From: an uncultured Thermotogae bacterium
GTDB lineage: Bacteria; Thermotogota; Thermotogae; Mesoaciditogales; Mesoaciditogaceae
DNA length: 33,641 nucleotides
Assembly: GCA_913056255.1 (NCBI GenBank)
Contig: CAJXLN010000018.1
Location: forward strand, 1 to 33,641
Direction: 5' to 3'
Below are positions 9,155 through 17,436 of the stretch, piece after piece. Each line of letters starts with the position of its first letter. The stretch's first letter is position 1. Both the position numbers and the translations under genes were made by a program. The notes under the pieces were generated by a model. It was given only the letters and a program-made list of their open reading frames with translations, was not told where the DNA came from and did no database searches.

Positions 9155-10966
9155 CTATTCAATTGTCACGCTTTTTGCAAGATTGCGCGGCATATCGATG
9201 TTAAGATCACGTGCATCCGCCACATAATACGCAAATAATTGAAAAACTGTGCCCACCAAAAACGGGTACAGGTGCGAAGGTAGTTTGGGTACGTATATTG
9301 CGTCATTGATCGACTTCAACGCTTCCGTATCACCCTCTGTGAGTATTGCCACAACATGGGCATTTCTCGCTTTAGTTTCAAGAATGTTTGACATCATTTT
9401 GTTATGAAGTTTATCGTCAACTGCCACAGCCATAACTGGAAATTTTTCATCGAGTAACGCGATAGGACCATGCTTGAGTTCTCCCGCCTGATATCCAACG
9501 GCATTCGTGTAGCTGATCTCTTTGAGTTTGAGAGCTCCTTCGAGTGCTGAGGGATAATTCATTCCCCTTCCAATGTACATGAAATTCGTGTATCCAACGT
9601 ATTTTTCGGCAACTTCTTTGATCGTTTCTGTAGAGGAAATCATGAAATTATCCATGATCTCTGGCAATTTCCGCAAAGACTCCACGATGTCGGGATGATC
9701 GCCGCCAAAAGTTTTATCTATGTAAAGAGCTAAGAGATACAGTACCGTAAGTTGACCCACGTAAGCCTTGGTGGATGCTACACTGATCTCAGGTCCCGCA
9801 TTTATGTACAGCGTCTTGTCCGCTTCGCGTGTCAATGTGGAGCCAACGACATTGGATATCGCTAAGACTTTTCCGCCAAGAGATTTAACCAATCTAACAC
9901 TTTCAAGCGTATCCGCGGTTTCTCCAGATTGACTTATAACAATTGTCAACGTGCGATCGTCGATGAACACATTTCTGTACCTGTATTCGGAAGAGACCTC
10001 CACTTCAATGTTAAAAGGCCTGAGAGTCTCAAAAAAATATTTGAAGATCAAACCAGCGTGATAACTCGTTCCACAAGCTATGACGTTGATTTTGTTTACA
10101 TTTAAGTTGCTACTCCATCCTTCCAATTCTCTGAAAATGACCTCATTTTTTGAAATCCTGCCCGCTAAGGCATCGGATATGACTCTTGGTTCTTCATGAA
10201 TTTCTTTTAGCATGAAATGCTTGTAGCCACCTTTTTCTGCGGCCTTTTCACTCCACTCTACATGATGAATTTTCTTTTCAACAGCTTTACCAGAAGATTC
10301 AAATATTTCAAATTTTTCAGCTGTCAATTTCGCGAGTTGTCCATCTTCCAAAAAAACAACGTCTCTACTCGATGAAATCAAGGGTGTAACGTCTGAAGCA
10401 CAGTAACTCCTCTTTCCATCAGTTGCGACAACAAGAGGACTTTTACGGCGTGCGAAGACTATTTCATCTTCAACATCGGCATGAAGGACGCCTATCGCGT
10501 AAGTACCTTCCAAATCGAGAATGGCCTTTCGAACAGCCTCCAGAAGATCACCGTTGAAATACTTTTCAACAAGATGTGCTATGACTTCTGTGTCAGTTTG
10601 CGAGACAAAAATGTGCCCCTCAATTTCAAGCTCATCTCTAAGCTGTATGTAATTCTCTATTATTCCGTTGTGTACAACGGCGATCTTGTGCTGACAGTCC
10701 ATCTGAGGGTGAGCATTCAAATCGTTTGGTATTCCGTGGCTTGCCCATCTTGTGTGTGCTATGCCGGCGTTTATTCGTAGAGAAAGATCTGAATCCAAAA
10801 AATTACGCAATTGATCGACTTTTCCTGTGTGTTTTTCCACAAAGAGCTTTCCGTTTTTTGCAAATGCTATTCCGGCCGAATCATACCCCCGATACTCTAA
10901 TTTTTTCAAACCATTAACTAATTCCTCAACTTTTCCTCCGCCAATGAAACCATATATTCCGCACAT
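9155..10966 (-). CDS. glmS: Glutamine-fructose-6-phosphate aminotransferase (isomerizing)
   Basis: Makes glucosamine-6-phosphate from fructose-6-phosphate and glutamine, the entry step to peptidoglycan amino sugars. The start chosen is ATG at 10964-10966, giving MCGIYGF, so that after Met removal Cys1 is the glutaminase nucleophile; an upstream in-frame extension inside plsX is not used. Residues 1 to about 225 form the Ntn glutaminase domain (with THTRWA-like HTRWASHG and HNGIIENY). Two SIS domains follow (CGTSYHAG; ISQSGETADT). The C-terminus DMPRNLAKSVT-E is canonical. 603 residues is standard. One base separates it from plsX. No glmS ribozyme is visible. nagA, which works in the opposite direction of the pathway, is transcribed divergently about 2 kb away. 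Confidence 0.97.
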   Translation of the reverse strand: MCGIYGFIGGGKVEELVNGLKKLEYRGYDSAGIAFAKNGKLFVEKHTGKVDQLRNFLDSDLSLRINAGIAHTRWASHGIPNDLNAHPQMDCQHKIAVVHNGIIENYIQLRDELEIEGHIFVSQTDTEVIAHLVEKYFNGDLLEAVRKAILDLEGTYAIGVLHADVEDEIVFARRKSPLVVATDGKRSYCASDVTPLISSSRDVVFLEDGQLAKLTAEKFEIFESSGKAVEKKIHHVEWSEKAAEKGGYKHFMLKEIHEEPRVISDALAGRISKNEVIFRELEGWSSNLNVNKINVIACGTSYHAGLIFKYFFETLRPFNIEVEVSSEYRYRNVFIDDRTLTIVISQSGETADTLESVRLVKSLGGKVLAISNVVGSTLTREADKTLYINAGPEISVASTKAYVGQLTVLYLLALYIDKTFGGDHPDIVESLRKLPEIMDNFMISSTETIKEVAEKYVGYTNFMYIGRGMNYPSALEGALKLKEISYTNAVGYQAGELKHGPIALLDEKFPVMAVAVDDKLHNKMMSNILETKARNAHVVAILTEGDTEALKSINDAIYVPKLPSHLYPFLVGTVFQLFAYYVADARDLNIDMPRNLAKSVTIE

Positions 10967-10967
10967 T

Positions 10968-11945
10968 TCACTTCTCCTTACTTGCAAAATCCAGAAGGGA
11001 GTTTTCCACACCTTCAGCGGCCACTCGAAGAGCGTTGAAGATTGCCATCGAGTCAGAGGAACCATGTGCTTTCACAACGGCACCTTTCACCCCCAGAAAA
11101 AATGCCCCTCCGTATTTGCGGTAATCAAAGGTTTCTTTAAAGGATTTAAACGTGCCTTTCATCATGAGAGCGCCGATCTTTTGAAAAACATTAGAACGTT
11201 TCACGGATTCTTTAAGTGCATTAGACATGTATGCGCCTAAACCCTCAACGGTCTTCAAAACGATATTCCCACTGAACCCATCACACACGATCACATCAAC
11301 GTCTCCAAAACATATATCTCTGCCTTCAACGTTTCCAACGAAGAACTTTCCGACTTCGTTCTTTAAAAGTTTGTAAGCCTCTTTTACCGTTTCATTACCT
11401 TTTTCCGCTTCGGTTCCCACATTTAAAAGGCCACATTTTGGATTTTTGCGATTCAAGATTGCTTTGGCATATGATATTCCCATATGTGCGAGTTGAACGT
11501 AATTTTGAGGTTTTAACGAAACATTCGCTCCAGAATCTATCAAAACAGTTCCGCCAATCTTTGAGGGTATAACAGTGGCAATTGCCGGTCTTTCTACACC
11601 GTCAATTCGACCAATTTTGAATGTAGCTAAAACGAGTATAGCCCCCGTGTTTCCTGCACTTACAAATCCATTCGCTTTTTTGTCTTTAACCAATTGTGCA
11701 CAAACGGCCATCGAGCTCTTTGATGATTTTAGGATCTCCGTTGGTTTTTGAGCCATCCCAAATTTCTCTGGAGCATGAAAAAACTCGACACGCTCCGTAC
11801 CTTCGGGAATTAAGGGCTTGATCTTCTTTTCATCACCAACCAAGACGACAGTATGTTGCGTTCTCTTCACGAACAAAAGAGCTCCCTTTGCCTCTTCGTA
11901 GGGAGCGTGATCACTGCCAAAAGCGTCGAGGGCTATTGTTGCCAA
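10968..11945 (-). CDS. plsX: Phosphate acyltransferase PlsX
   Basis: Converts acyl-ACP to acyl-phosphate, the first step of phosphatidic acid synthesis through the PlsX-PlsY route; peripheral membrane protein. The N-terminus IALDAFGSDHAP is the family signature (usually DAMGGDHAP). GNTGAILVLAT and DGFSGNIVLKTVEG are also diagnostic. 325 residues is typical. The apparent start is TTG (11943-11945); the nearest strong purine run (AGGAG, overlapping the rpmF stop) is about 13 bases away, and a small GAGT/ACTC hairpin could shorten that distance. It sits in the classic rpmF-plsX order. Confidence 0.95.
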   Translation of the reverse strand: MATIALDAFGSDHAPYEEAKGALLFVKRTQHTVVLVGDEKKIKPLIPEGTERVEFFHAPEKFGMAQKPTEILKSSKSSMAVCAQLVKDKKANGFVSAGNTGAILVLATFKIGRIDGVERPAIATVIPSKIGGTVLIDSGANVSLKPQNYVQLAHMGISYAKAILNRKNPKCGLLNVGTEAEKGNETVKEAYKLLKNEVGKFFVGNVEGRDICFGDVDVIVCDGFSGNIVLKTVEGLGAYMSNALKESVKRSNVFQKIGALMMKGTFKSFKETFDYRKYGGAFFLGVKGAVVKAHGSSDSMAIFNALRVAAEGVENSLLDFASKEK

Positions 11946-11954
11946 ATGAGTAAA

Positions 11955-12137
11955 TCACTCCTTGACTTCAAGAATTTGCTTGCCATTGTAATATCCACAG
12001 TGTAAGCAAACATGATGCGGAAGCATAGGCTCTCCACAGTTTGGACACTTCACAACATTGATACTTATCGCTTTGTAATACGTCGCTCTTCTTCGGCTTG
12101 TCCTGGCCTTAGAAGTTTTTTTCTTAGGTACAGCCAC
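11955..12137 (-). CDS. rpmF: 50S ribosomal protein L32
   Basis: Sixty-residue basic ribosomal protein. The N-terminus MAVPKKKTSKARTSRRR and a zinc ribbon with two CxxC pairs (CPNC at 32-35, CLHC at 45-48) identify the zinc-binding L32 form. It is followed by plsX and preceded by the DUF177-like gene, the widely conserved bacterial order. Because this is the C+ paralogue type, it should bind zinc. Confidence 0.97.
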   Translation of the reverse strand: MAVPKKKTSKARTSRRRATYYKAISINVVKCPNCGEPMLPHHVCLHCGYYNGKQILEVKE

Positions 12138-12159
12138 TTACAAACTCTCCCTTCGAATT

Positions 12160-12696
12160 CTATTTGAATTTGCCATTAAGTACAGAAAATGGTGATATCT
12201 TTCCTGATTTTTGTTCGCACACATGATCAGGGTGGTCATTGAGGTTTATGCCACAATATGGACATAACCCTTTGCAATCCTCTTTGCACAAAACCTTTAT
12301 CGGTATTTCAACAACGATCGCTTCTACAATTCTGTCTTCAACATCTATGAACTCTTCATGTTGATCGTAATAAAACGTGTTATCGAGAGATATGAGTTCG
12401 ACATTCTTTTCGAAATGACCTGGATTTTTTTCTTTTGGGAGGTATAAAGCGTCCACTTTTCCGTCAATCTCCAAATAGACAGGTTTCAGGCACCTGTCAC
12501 ATGGATGGATCACTACTGTCTTCACAAAGCCAGAAACTTCCAGTCTACTCTGGAAAAGCTCGCACTTCAGATTAACATCCACTGGCTTATCGTACGGATA
12601 AAACTCACCTTCTAAATCTATCCCTTTCCAGTCAAGACTTTCTTTTATTCGTACGATCTTGTTGTGTTTTAAACTTTCAAGTTTGATTTTCAACAT
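12160..12696 (-). CDS. DUF177/YceD-family protein
   Basis: The family usually precedes rpmF and has been linked to 23S rRNA metabolism. Start chosen: ATG at 12694-12696, 178 residues, with AGGTG about 8 bases upstream; the longer open frame runs back through tRNA-Arg and is not coding. Conserved features are HPCDRCLKPV (a CxxC at about 70-73) and, near residue 140, C-K-E-D-C-K-G-L-C-P-Y-C-G followed by a distal Cys, typical of YceD. The two cysteine clusters could bind a metal. The gene starts 10 bases after tRNA-Arg ends, so it probably shares that transcript. Confidence 0.9.
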   Translation of the reverse strand: MLKIKLESLKHNKIVRIKESLDWKGIDLEGEFYPYDKPVDVNLKCELFQSRLEVSGFVKTVVIHPCDRCLKPVYLEIDGKVDALYLPKEKNPGHFEKNVELISLDNTFYYDQHEEFIDVEDRIVEAIVVEIPIKVLCKEDCKGLCPYCGINLNDHPDHVCEQKSGKISPFSVLNGKFK

Positions 12697-12706
12697 TTCC
12701 AACACC

Positions 12707-12783
12707 TGGCGTGCCCAGGGAGATTCGAACTCCCGGCCTATAGATCCGCAATCTATCGCTCTATCCAGCTGAGCTACGGGCAC
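12707..12783 (-). tRNA. tRNA-Arg (anticodon GCG)
   Basis: A 77-base cloverleaf with encoded CCA. The acceptor stem GTGCCCG pairs with TGGGCAC, the D-arm is GCTC...GAGC, the anticodon stem ATAGA/TCTAT holds loop TTGCGGA, and the T-arm is GGGAG-TTCGAAT-CTCCC. The anticodon is GCG, reading CGC and CGU. Most bacteria read this box with an ACG anticodon edited to inosine. It is five bases downstream of tRNA-Ser. Confidence 0.95.
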
Positions 12784-12788
12784 AGTTC

Positions 12789-12877
12789 TGGCGGAGAGAG
12801 TGGGATTTGAACCCACGGTAGGAAAATCCTACACTTGCTTAGCAGGCAAGCGCCTTCGACCACTCGGCCATCTCTCC
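12789..12877 (-). tRNA. tRNA-Ser (anticodon GCT)
   Basis: An 89-base class II tRNA with encoded CCA. The acceptor stem is GGAGAGA with TCTCTCC. The anticodon stem CTTGC/GCAAG holds loop CTGCTAA (GCT, codons AGC/AGU). A long variable arm (GTAGGA-TTT-TCCTAC) is present, as expected for Ser. It is the first gene behind the promoter at 12944-12973. Confidence 0.96.
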
Positions 12878-12943
12878 ATTTCACTGTAAATTCCTAAAAA
12901 GTCTTACATCCACTTAACAACAATACCCCTAAGCTCGTGATGT

Positions 12944-12973
12944 AGTATATCACAAAAGAGATCGTGCACTCAA
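12944..12973 (-). promoter_or_regulatory. Promoter of the tRNA-rpmF-plsX-glmS-rsfS-leuS-rex operon
   Basis: On the - strand TTGAGT (12968-12973) and TATACT (12944-12949) are 18 bases apart, and TGA directly before the -10 gives an extended -10. The expected transcript begins about 60 bases before tRNA-Ser. A GTGAT...ATCAC inverted pair overlaps the -10 and might be an operator, but it is short. The rest of the gap 12878-13208 holds the folded repeat element and the nagA leader. Confidence 0.7.
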
Positions 12974-13039
12974 GATCTGTTAGAAATAATTTTTTTCATT
13001 TAACGATTTGTGGCAAAATATACTAAACCAACTTTAAAA

Positions 13040-13156
13040 GTGAAGTCATTTGACTTCAGCAATTGCCTTTCGGTGTCTGGTCCTCGCTGTGCTGCGGAGG
13101 CCACCTGCAAGGCAAGTTTGCTCTCCGTCAAATTTAAATTATATTTCGGATTTTGA
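13040..13156 (+). repeat. Folded dispersed-repeat element with a 38-codon open frame
   Basis: This GC-richer block between the divergent operons has strong pairing potential: 13041-13048 with 13051-13058 (8 bp, perfect), 13063-13069 with 13109-13115 (7 bp), and inside the latter 13079-13087 with 13094-13102 (9 bp, one mismatch and wobbles). It is also an open frame of 38 codons from GTG (13040) to TGA (13154-13156) with three cysteines, but no ribosome site precedes it. Its 3' part belongs to the 53-bp repeat also found at the window start. More likely a dispersed structured DNA/RNA repeat than a gene; I do not recognise the family. Confidence 0.5.
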
Positions 13157-13171
13157 AAAAGAGTTAGTATA
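13119..13171. repeat. 53-bp direct repeat, copy 2
   Basis: Identical over 53 bases to 1-53. This copy begins within the folded element at 13040-13156 and ends about 37 bases before the nagA start, so it contributes to the nagA leader. Confidence 0.9.
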
Positions 13172-13208
13172 TATTGGTGAGTGGATTCGAAAGGAAAGGT
13201 GGAAAATC

Positions 13209-14318
13209 GTGGAGAAGATAAATGATGTTTTGATAGTCGATCCTGTAAAAGGAGAATTCGTTGGCGACATATTAATAGATGGTGAAAGGATCGAAAGGGT
13301 GATTCCAAAAGATTCAAATGTTCACGAATACACGGCCATGCCCGGTTTTATCGATTGGCACACCCATGGATGTATGAGGAAAGACACGATGAGACTTTCA
13401 TCTGAGGAACTTGAAGAATGGGAAGATTTTTTGTATTCTCAAGGCGTTACAACATTTCTTCCCACAACGGTTTCGGCAAAAAAGGAAGACATGATTCGAG
13501 TTTCAAAGTTCATTGATGAATACATTCAAAAGAAAAGACACACGTCCGTGTACGGAGTTCATTACGAAGGGCCTTACATAAACGTGAAGAAAAAAGGTGC
13601 CCAGAATCCCAACGTGATACGCATTGCCACAGTAGAAGAGATGAAAGAAGTTATCTCTCCCGTGGTAAAACTCATAACAATGGCTCCCGAGATCGAAGGA
13701 TTTTACGATGTGTTACCTGTTTTGAAAAAAAACGGAACGGTTGTGTCTTTGGGCCACATGGATGCTGATTTTGAAGAGATGAAGTGCGCATTTTTCCATG
13801 ATGTAAACAGGATAACCCATTTTCCCAATGCCATAAAGGGTCTTCATCATAGAGAACTCGGTGGAGTTGGAGCAGGACTTTACCTCGACTTCAAAATAGA
13901 AATGATAGTCGATGGTATCCACCTTGCACCTGAGTTCGTGGATATGGTTTACAGGATAAAAGGTGCAGACAAAATAACACTTATAACTGATTCGATAGAT
14001 GCCGCTGGATTGAAAGACGGAAAATTCAATCTTGGGGGATTGGATGTTACGGTTAAAAATGGAAAAGCCACACTTTCGGATGGAACGCTTGCCGGAAGCA
14101 CATTGCTTTTCAACAGAGCGGTGAAGAATTTCAAGAAATTCACCAATTGCTCACTCAAAGAACTGACAAAAGTTTCTTCTTACAATGCGGCGAGAGATCT
14201 CGAAATTGAAGATATCGCAAGGATAAAAGAAGGATACAAAGCCAACATCGTTCTTCTCGACGACGAACTGAATGTCGTCAGAACCTATTCAAATGGGGAA
14301 ATAGTGTATGAAGCATAG
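13209..14318 (+). CDS. nagA: N-acetylglucosamine-6-phosphate deacetylase
   Basis: Removes acetate from GlcNAc-6-P to give glucosamine-6-P in amino-sugar recycling. Start chosen: GTG at 13209-13211, 369 residues, preceded by AAAGGTGG six bases upstream; a longer open frame back to 13050 would run through the repeat. The amidohydrolase fold shows the metal residues expected of the family: H-T-H in IDWHTHG, Glu in HYEGPYIN, His in SLGHMDAD, His in ITHFPNAI and the catalytic Asp in LITDSIDAAG. HHRELGGVGAG matches the substrate loop. It is the only + strand gene for 16 kb. No other nag gene is adjacent. The gap to the convergent kinase (14319-14377) shows no strong terminator. Confidence 0.93.
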   Translation: MEKINDVLIVDPVKGEFVGDILIDGERIERVIPKDSNVHEYTAMPGFIDWHTHGCMRKDTMRLSSEELEEWEDFLYSQGVTTFLPTTVSAKKEDMIRVSKFIDEYIQKKRHTSVYGVHYEGPYINVKKKGAQNPNVIRIATVEEMKEVISPVVKLITMAPEIEGFYDVLPVLKKNGTVVSLGHMDADFEEMKCAFFHDVNRITHFPNAIKGLHHRELGGVGAGLYLDFKIEMIVDGIHLAPEFVDMVYRIKGADKITLITDSIDAAGLKDGKFNLGGLDVTVKNGKATLSDGTLAGSTLLFNRAVKNFKKFTNCSLKELTKVSSYNAARDLEIEDIARIKEGYKANIVLLDDELNVVRTYSNGEIVYEA

Positions 14319-14377
14319 GATGTTCTAATTCATTCTTTGCATTCCGTTAAAAAGAGTTCTTTGACGCATTTCCTCCC

Positions 14378-15934
14378 TTAAATTTCCGGATAATTAGTTA
14401 TCTTGCTCATATCTTTGTATATCTTCTTCAATCCTGGATATATCTTTTTGTAAACATTTCTGTATAACTTTTCGTATATCCTGGAATTTTCAGTGTTTGG
14501 CTTGAAAATATCCTTGTAATGAACCATGTTTTTGATGGCTTCTTTGTAATCTTTATAGGCTCCCAAGCCAACAAATCCAATGATAGCGGCTCCCAAACCA
14601 GAAACTTCGTGCGTGTTTATCCTGTAAACGGGTCTGTTGAACATGTCTGCCGTTATCTGACAGATGGCATCACTCTGAGAACCACCTCCTGCCACCATGA
14701 TCTTTTGGACTCTACCTTTTGACTTTTTTTCTATTTTTTCAAGTCCGTCAATTAACGCGTAGTTAATTCCTTCTATAATGGCTCTGTATATGTGCATCTT
14801 CGTGTGTACATCTCCAAAGCCTATTATCGATCCTCTGGCCTCCGGAGTTTTTACATGTGGCCCCCAATAAGGCTGAAGTACAAGTCCTTGAGAACCAGGT
14901 GGAATCTCGTTCAGCCTTTGATTCAACAACCGTTCTGCACTGATATGCCTTTTTTCTGCCTCCTTCACTTCTTTCTCTGCGAACTCTTCCTTAAACCAGC
15001 TTATCATCCAATACCCTCTGAATATTTCAACTTCAGGGTTGTAGTTTCCGGGGATCACGGCCGGATACGAAGGCATAAACTTCAACGGCTCAAAGTAGGC
15101 AGGAGATGTTATTTGTATCGTAGCCGTTGTTCCAAAACTAAGACTCGCAGAAGAAGGATTATCACAGCCATTTCCGAGGGTCTCACAGCCCTTGTCCGAT
15201 CCCCCAGCTATGACCGGTAATCCTTCTCTAAGACCTGTTTCTTCTGCTGCCTTTTTCGTTATTCCCCCAATGATGCTTCCAGCTTCCACAAGATCGTAGA
15301 GTTTGTCCCGTTCTACACCAAAGACGTACCACTTCCAGCTGTTCTTTGATTTTTCCCATCTTTTGTTTTTATAGTCAAAAGGTAAAAATCCTATCTGCGA
15401 AGCTATAGAATCAACGAAGTTTCCGGTAAGTTTGTAATTGAAAAATCCGGAGATCAACATGTACTTGTAAGTTTTATCCCAAAGTTGAGGTTCGTTTTCC
15501 CTTATCCAATTTGCTGGTGATTGTTTTCTGATTATCTCAACAGTTCTTTTCATCGATACGATGGAAAAAATGACTTTATCAAAAAACCTCAAAGGCTCTG
15601 TACATTTGGCTTTTCTCTGATCTAACCATAAAATAGAGGGCCTAATTGCGTCTCCATTCCTATCTAAAAGTACTTCTGTAGCCCTTAGCGTCGTAACGAC
15701 AATTGCCGCAATTTTCTCCCATTCTTCAGGATTTTTCTCTTTTACTGTACGCATGGCCAGACAAGCATTTTGCCAATACACCTCGGGATCTTGTTCTGCC
15801 CAACCAGGTTTTTTTGAAAAATAAGGTTGAAACTTTCTCCTGTCCTTTACGATCAAATTTCCCTTACTATCGAAGATCAAGGCTCTAACACTTTGAGTTC
15901 CACAATCGATAGACAGTATTCGTTTTTCCCCCAT
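14378..15934 (-). CDS. FGGY-family carbohydrate kinase
   Basis: ATP-dependent sugar kinase of the FGGY family (xylulokinase, glycerol kinase and relatives). Residues near the N-terminus, ILSIDCGTQSVRALIFD, form the first phosphate loop. LWLDQR, a GGSDKG segment and the C-terminal GGGSQSDAICQITAD signature are all present. The exact substrate cannot be read off; it lacks the hallmarks I would demand for glycerol kinase. Start chosen: the second ATG (15932-15934), 518 residues, because AGGAG lies 7 bases before it and too close to the first ATG (15938-15940). It starts 24 bases after the ComF-family gene, so probably rides on the pilus transcript. Confidence 0.88.
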   Translation of the reverse strand: MGEKRILSIDCGTQSVRALIFDSKGNLIVKDRRKFQPYFSKKPGWAEQDPEVYWQNACLAMRTVKEKNPEEWEKIAAIVVTTLRATEVLLDRNGDAIRPSILWLDQRKAKCTEPLRFFDKVIFSIVSMKRTVEIIRKQSPANWIRENEPQLWDKTYKYMLISGFFNYKLTGNFVDSIASQIGFLPFDYKNKRWEKSKNSWKWYVFGVERDKLYDLVEAGSIIGGITKKAAEETGLREGLPVIAGGSDKGCETLGNGCDNPSSASLSFGTTATIQITSPAYFEPLKFMPSYPAVIPGNYNPEVEIFRGYWMISWFKEEFAEKEVKEAEKRHISAERLLNQRLNEIPPGSQGLVLQPYWGPHVKTPEARGSIIGFGDVHTKMHIYRAIIEGINYALIDGLEKIEKKSKGRVQKIMVAGGGSQSDAICQITADMFNRPVYRINTHEVSGLGAAIIGFVGLGAYKDYKEAIKNMVHYKDIFKPNTENSRIYEKLYRNVYKKIYPGLKKIYKDMSKITNYPEI

Positions 15935-15958
15935 TGACATTCTCCTAAACTTTCAGCT

Positions 15959-16618
15959 CTATTTTTTTGAAGACTTCGCCAATGTGTACACCAAAACCCT
16001 AGATGCCCCCCGCGCTTTCAGTACCCGCGAGCATTCATCAACAGTCGCTCCCGTGGTAAAAACATCATCTACAAGTACAACAACTCCAGAGCTTTTGTAA
16101 AGTTCTTCACGGATGACTTCGTACTTTCCAACGGTTTGCTTTTTTCTTTCTTCTCGAGACAATCCAACTTGTCTTTTTCTTTGGCGGGATACTTCGAGCA
16201 AATTCAAAAATCTCATACCGCTCTTTTTGGAAAGCTCCAGAGATATTCGTTTCACGTGATCGAATCCTTTTTCCTTCAGAGAATCAAATGTTATGGGTAC
16301 GTGCGTGATCACGGCGTTAGATGATGGAGGAAAACGCTCGAAAAGCTCCAAAAAGAGATCGGACAAGAAGTGTGACAACGATGGCCTAGGAATGTATTTG
16401 TAAGCTCGGATTATTTTTCCCATAACTCCAGCGTAGGGTGCACGATAAAAAAAATCATCGAAGTGCCATTTCATCCTGGAATTCATTTGATAAAACGGTA
16501 TCGGTGGGATCTTGGCCATACATTCTGAGCAAATCACATCTTCTCCCACGATCTTCTTTCCACATACAGGGCACTCTTTGGGAAGGAAAGTATTCAAAAC
16601 CTCGTTCAGCACACGCAT
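15959..16618 (-). CDS. comF: ComF-family phosphoribosyltransferase-like protein
   Basis: A 219-residue member of the ComF/GntX family. The N-terminus has two CxxC pairs (CPVC, CSEC), a probable zinc knuckle. The middle matches the family (YAGVMGKIIRAYKY). The C-terminal PRPP loop VVLVDDVFTTGATVDEC is intact. ComF proteins are needed for natural transformation in several bacteria, apparently in cytosolic handling of incoming single strands. Here the gene follows the pilus/secretin operon, which supports a DNA-uptake role, although that is inference. Its ATG overlaps the 3' end of the MEMO gene by 13 bases and there is no clear ribosome site, so translation is probably coupled. Confidence 0.9.
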   Translation of the reverse strand: MRVLNEVLNTFLPKECPVCGKKIVGEDVICSECMAKIPPIPFYQMNSRMKWHFDDFFYRAPYAGVMGKIIRAYKYIPRPSLSHFLSDLFLELFERFPPSSNAVITHVPITFDSLKEKGFDHVKRISLELSKKSGMRFLNLLEVSRQRKRQVGLSREERKKQTVGKYEVIREELYKSSGVVVLVDDVFTTGATVDECSRVLKARGASRVLVYTLAKSSKK

Positions 16619-17430
16619 GCGGCCATGTACCCAACTTCATGCTCGTAATCTCTGGAAACTTCTCCACTTGTTGAATGTGAAAGGATCTTCGGTGTTCCTG
16701 TATTCGTGTACAACAGCGTCGCCACAGCACCAAAGCCACACATCGTGATGTTTTCCTCAGATATTACGGTGTAAAGCTCGTCTACGTTATTTTTTGAGAT
16801 TGCATCAATTACCAGTTTATCTTTGAAAAGTGTCGTTTCATGATCTTCGTAGTGGTTCAAATCCGTCGACGCCACGATCCAAGATCTCCTGTTTTTCAAA
16901 ACCTCGTTCAATGCCTGCGAAAGTTTAAAAGCACTTTCTTTTCTCTGATCCGCCAAGCATATGGGAAGTATCTTGAAGCCAGTTCCAAGTGTGAATTGAA
17001 GAAGTGGAAGTTGAACCTCGATGGAATGTTCCATAACGTGACCATCGTAGTCCGAAGATGCTGCGGGAAATATTTCGATCAGACTGTTTGCGGCATCTTC
17101 ATCCACTCTCACACTCCCAAGAGGAGTTTTCCAGGCTCCCATCGGCCAAACGGATATAGGACTGCCAATTCCCGTGTGGTTTGGTCCCATGATCACGATC
17201 AGATCCGGTTTCCCGAATTTTGAAGCGGCCATATACGCATGGCATGCAGTTGCCCCCGAATAAGTGTATCCTGCGTGTGGCACAACGAGCCCCACGTTTT
17301 TCACGAATTCATCAGGATCTGGAAGTGTTTGGGGACCGCGTTTGCACAAAAACAATTCTCTTATGTAATCTCTCAGCTCTTCTGGATCTTCAGGGTAAAA
17401 ACTGCCATCCGCCACTGGTTTTCTGTCCAT
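16606..17430 (-). CDS. MEMO-family protein (AmmeMemoRadiSam system protein B type)
   Basis: A 274-residue protein of the MEMO family, related to class III extradiol dioxygenases. Conserved residues are His52 in PHAGYTYSG, His85 in MGPNHTG, His135 in the MEHSIEVQLP motif, Asp190/His193 in STDLNHY and Cys231 in MCGFGAV, matching the metal pocket of human MEMO1. Bacterial members often sit beside an AMMECR1 protein and a radical-SAM enzyme, but neither is here. The biochemical role is not settled. It starts six bases after the secretin stop and overlaps comF, so it is part of the same transcript. Confidence 0.9.
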   Translation of the reverse strand: MDRKPVADGSFYPEDPEELRDYIRELFLCKRGPQTLPDPDEFVKNVGLVVPHAGYTYSGATACHAYMAASKFGKPDLIVIMGPNHTGIGSPISVWPMGAWKTPLGSVRVDEDAANSLIEIFPAASSDYDGHVMEHSIEVQLPLLQFTLGTGFKILPICLADQRKESAFKLSQALNEVLKNRRSWIVASTDLNHYEDHETTLFKDKLVIDAISKNNVDELYTVISEENITMCGFGAVATLLYTNTGTPKILSHSTSGEVSRDYEHEVGYMAACVC

Positions 17431-17436
17431 AAACTC

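Noticed and set aside
10967-11065. Longer glmS frame starting inside plsX
   Set aside because: GlmS must begin Met-Cys for its N-terminal nucleophile; the extra 33 residues are the plsX 3' end read in another frame.
12697-12816. Longer frame for the DUF177-like gene
   Set aside because: The extension is the complement of tRNA-Arg; a ribosome site precedes the ATG at 12696.
12934-12955. Possible Rex operator at the operon promoter (TTGTGAT...ATCACGA)
   Set aside because: The half-sites are separated by about nine bases where a Rex box has six between TTGTGA and TCACAA, and the second half does not match.
13040-13171. CRISPR repeat or insertion-sequence end
   Set aside because: Only two copies 13 kb apart, no spacers, no transposase and no target-site duplication are visible.
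13000-13317. 105-residue - strand open frame across the repeat element
   Set aside because: It crosses the nagA start and the folded repeat, has no ribosome site and shows no family resemblance.
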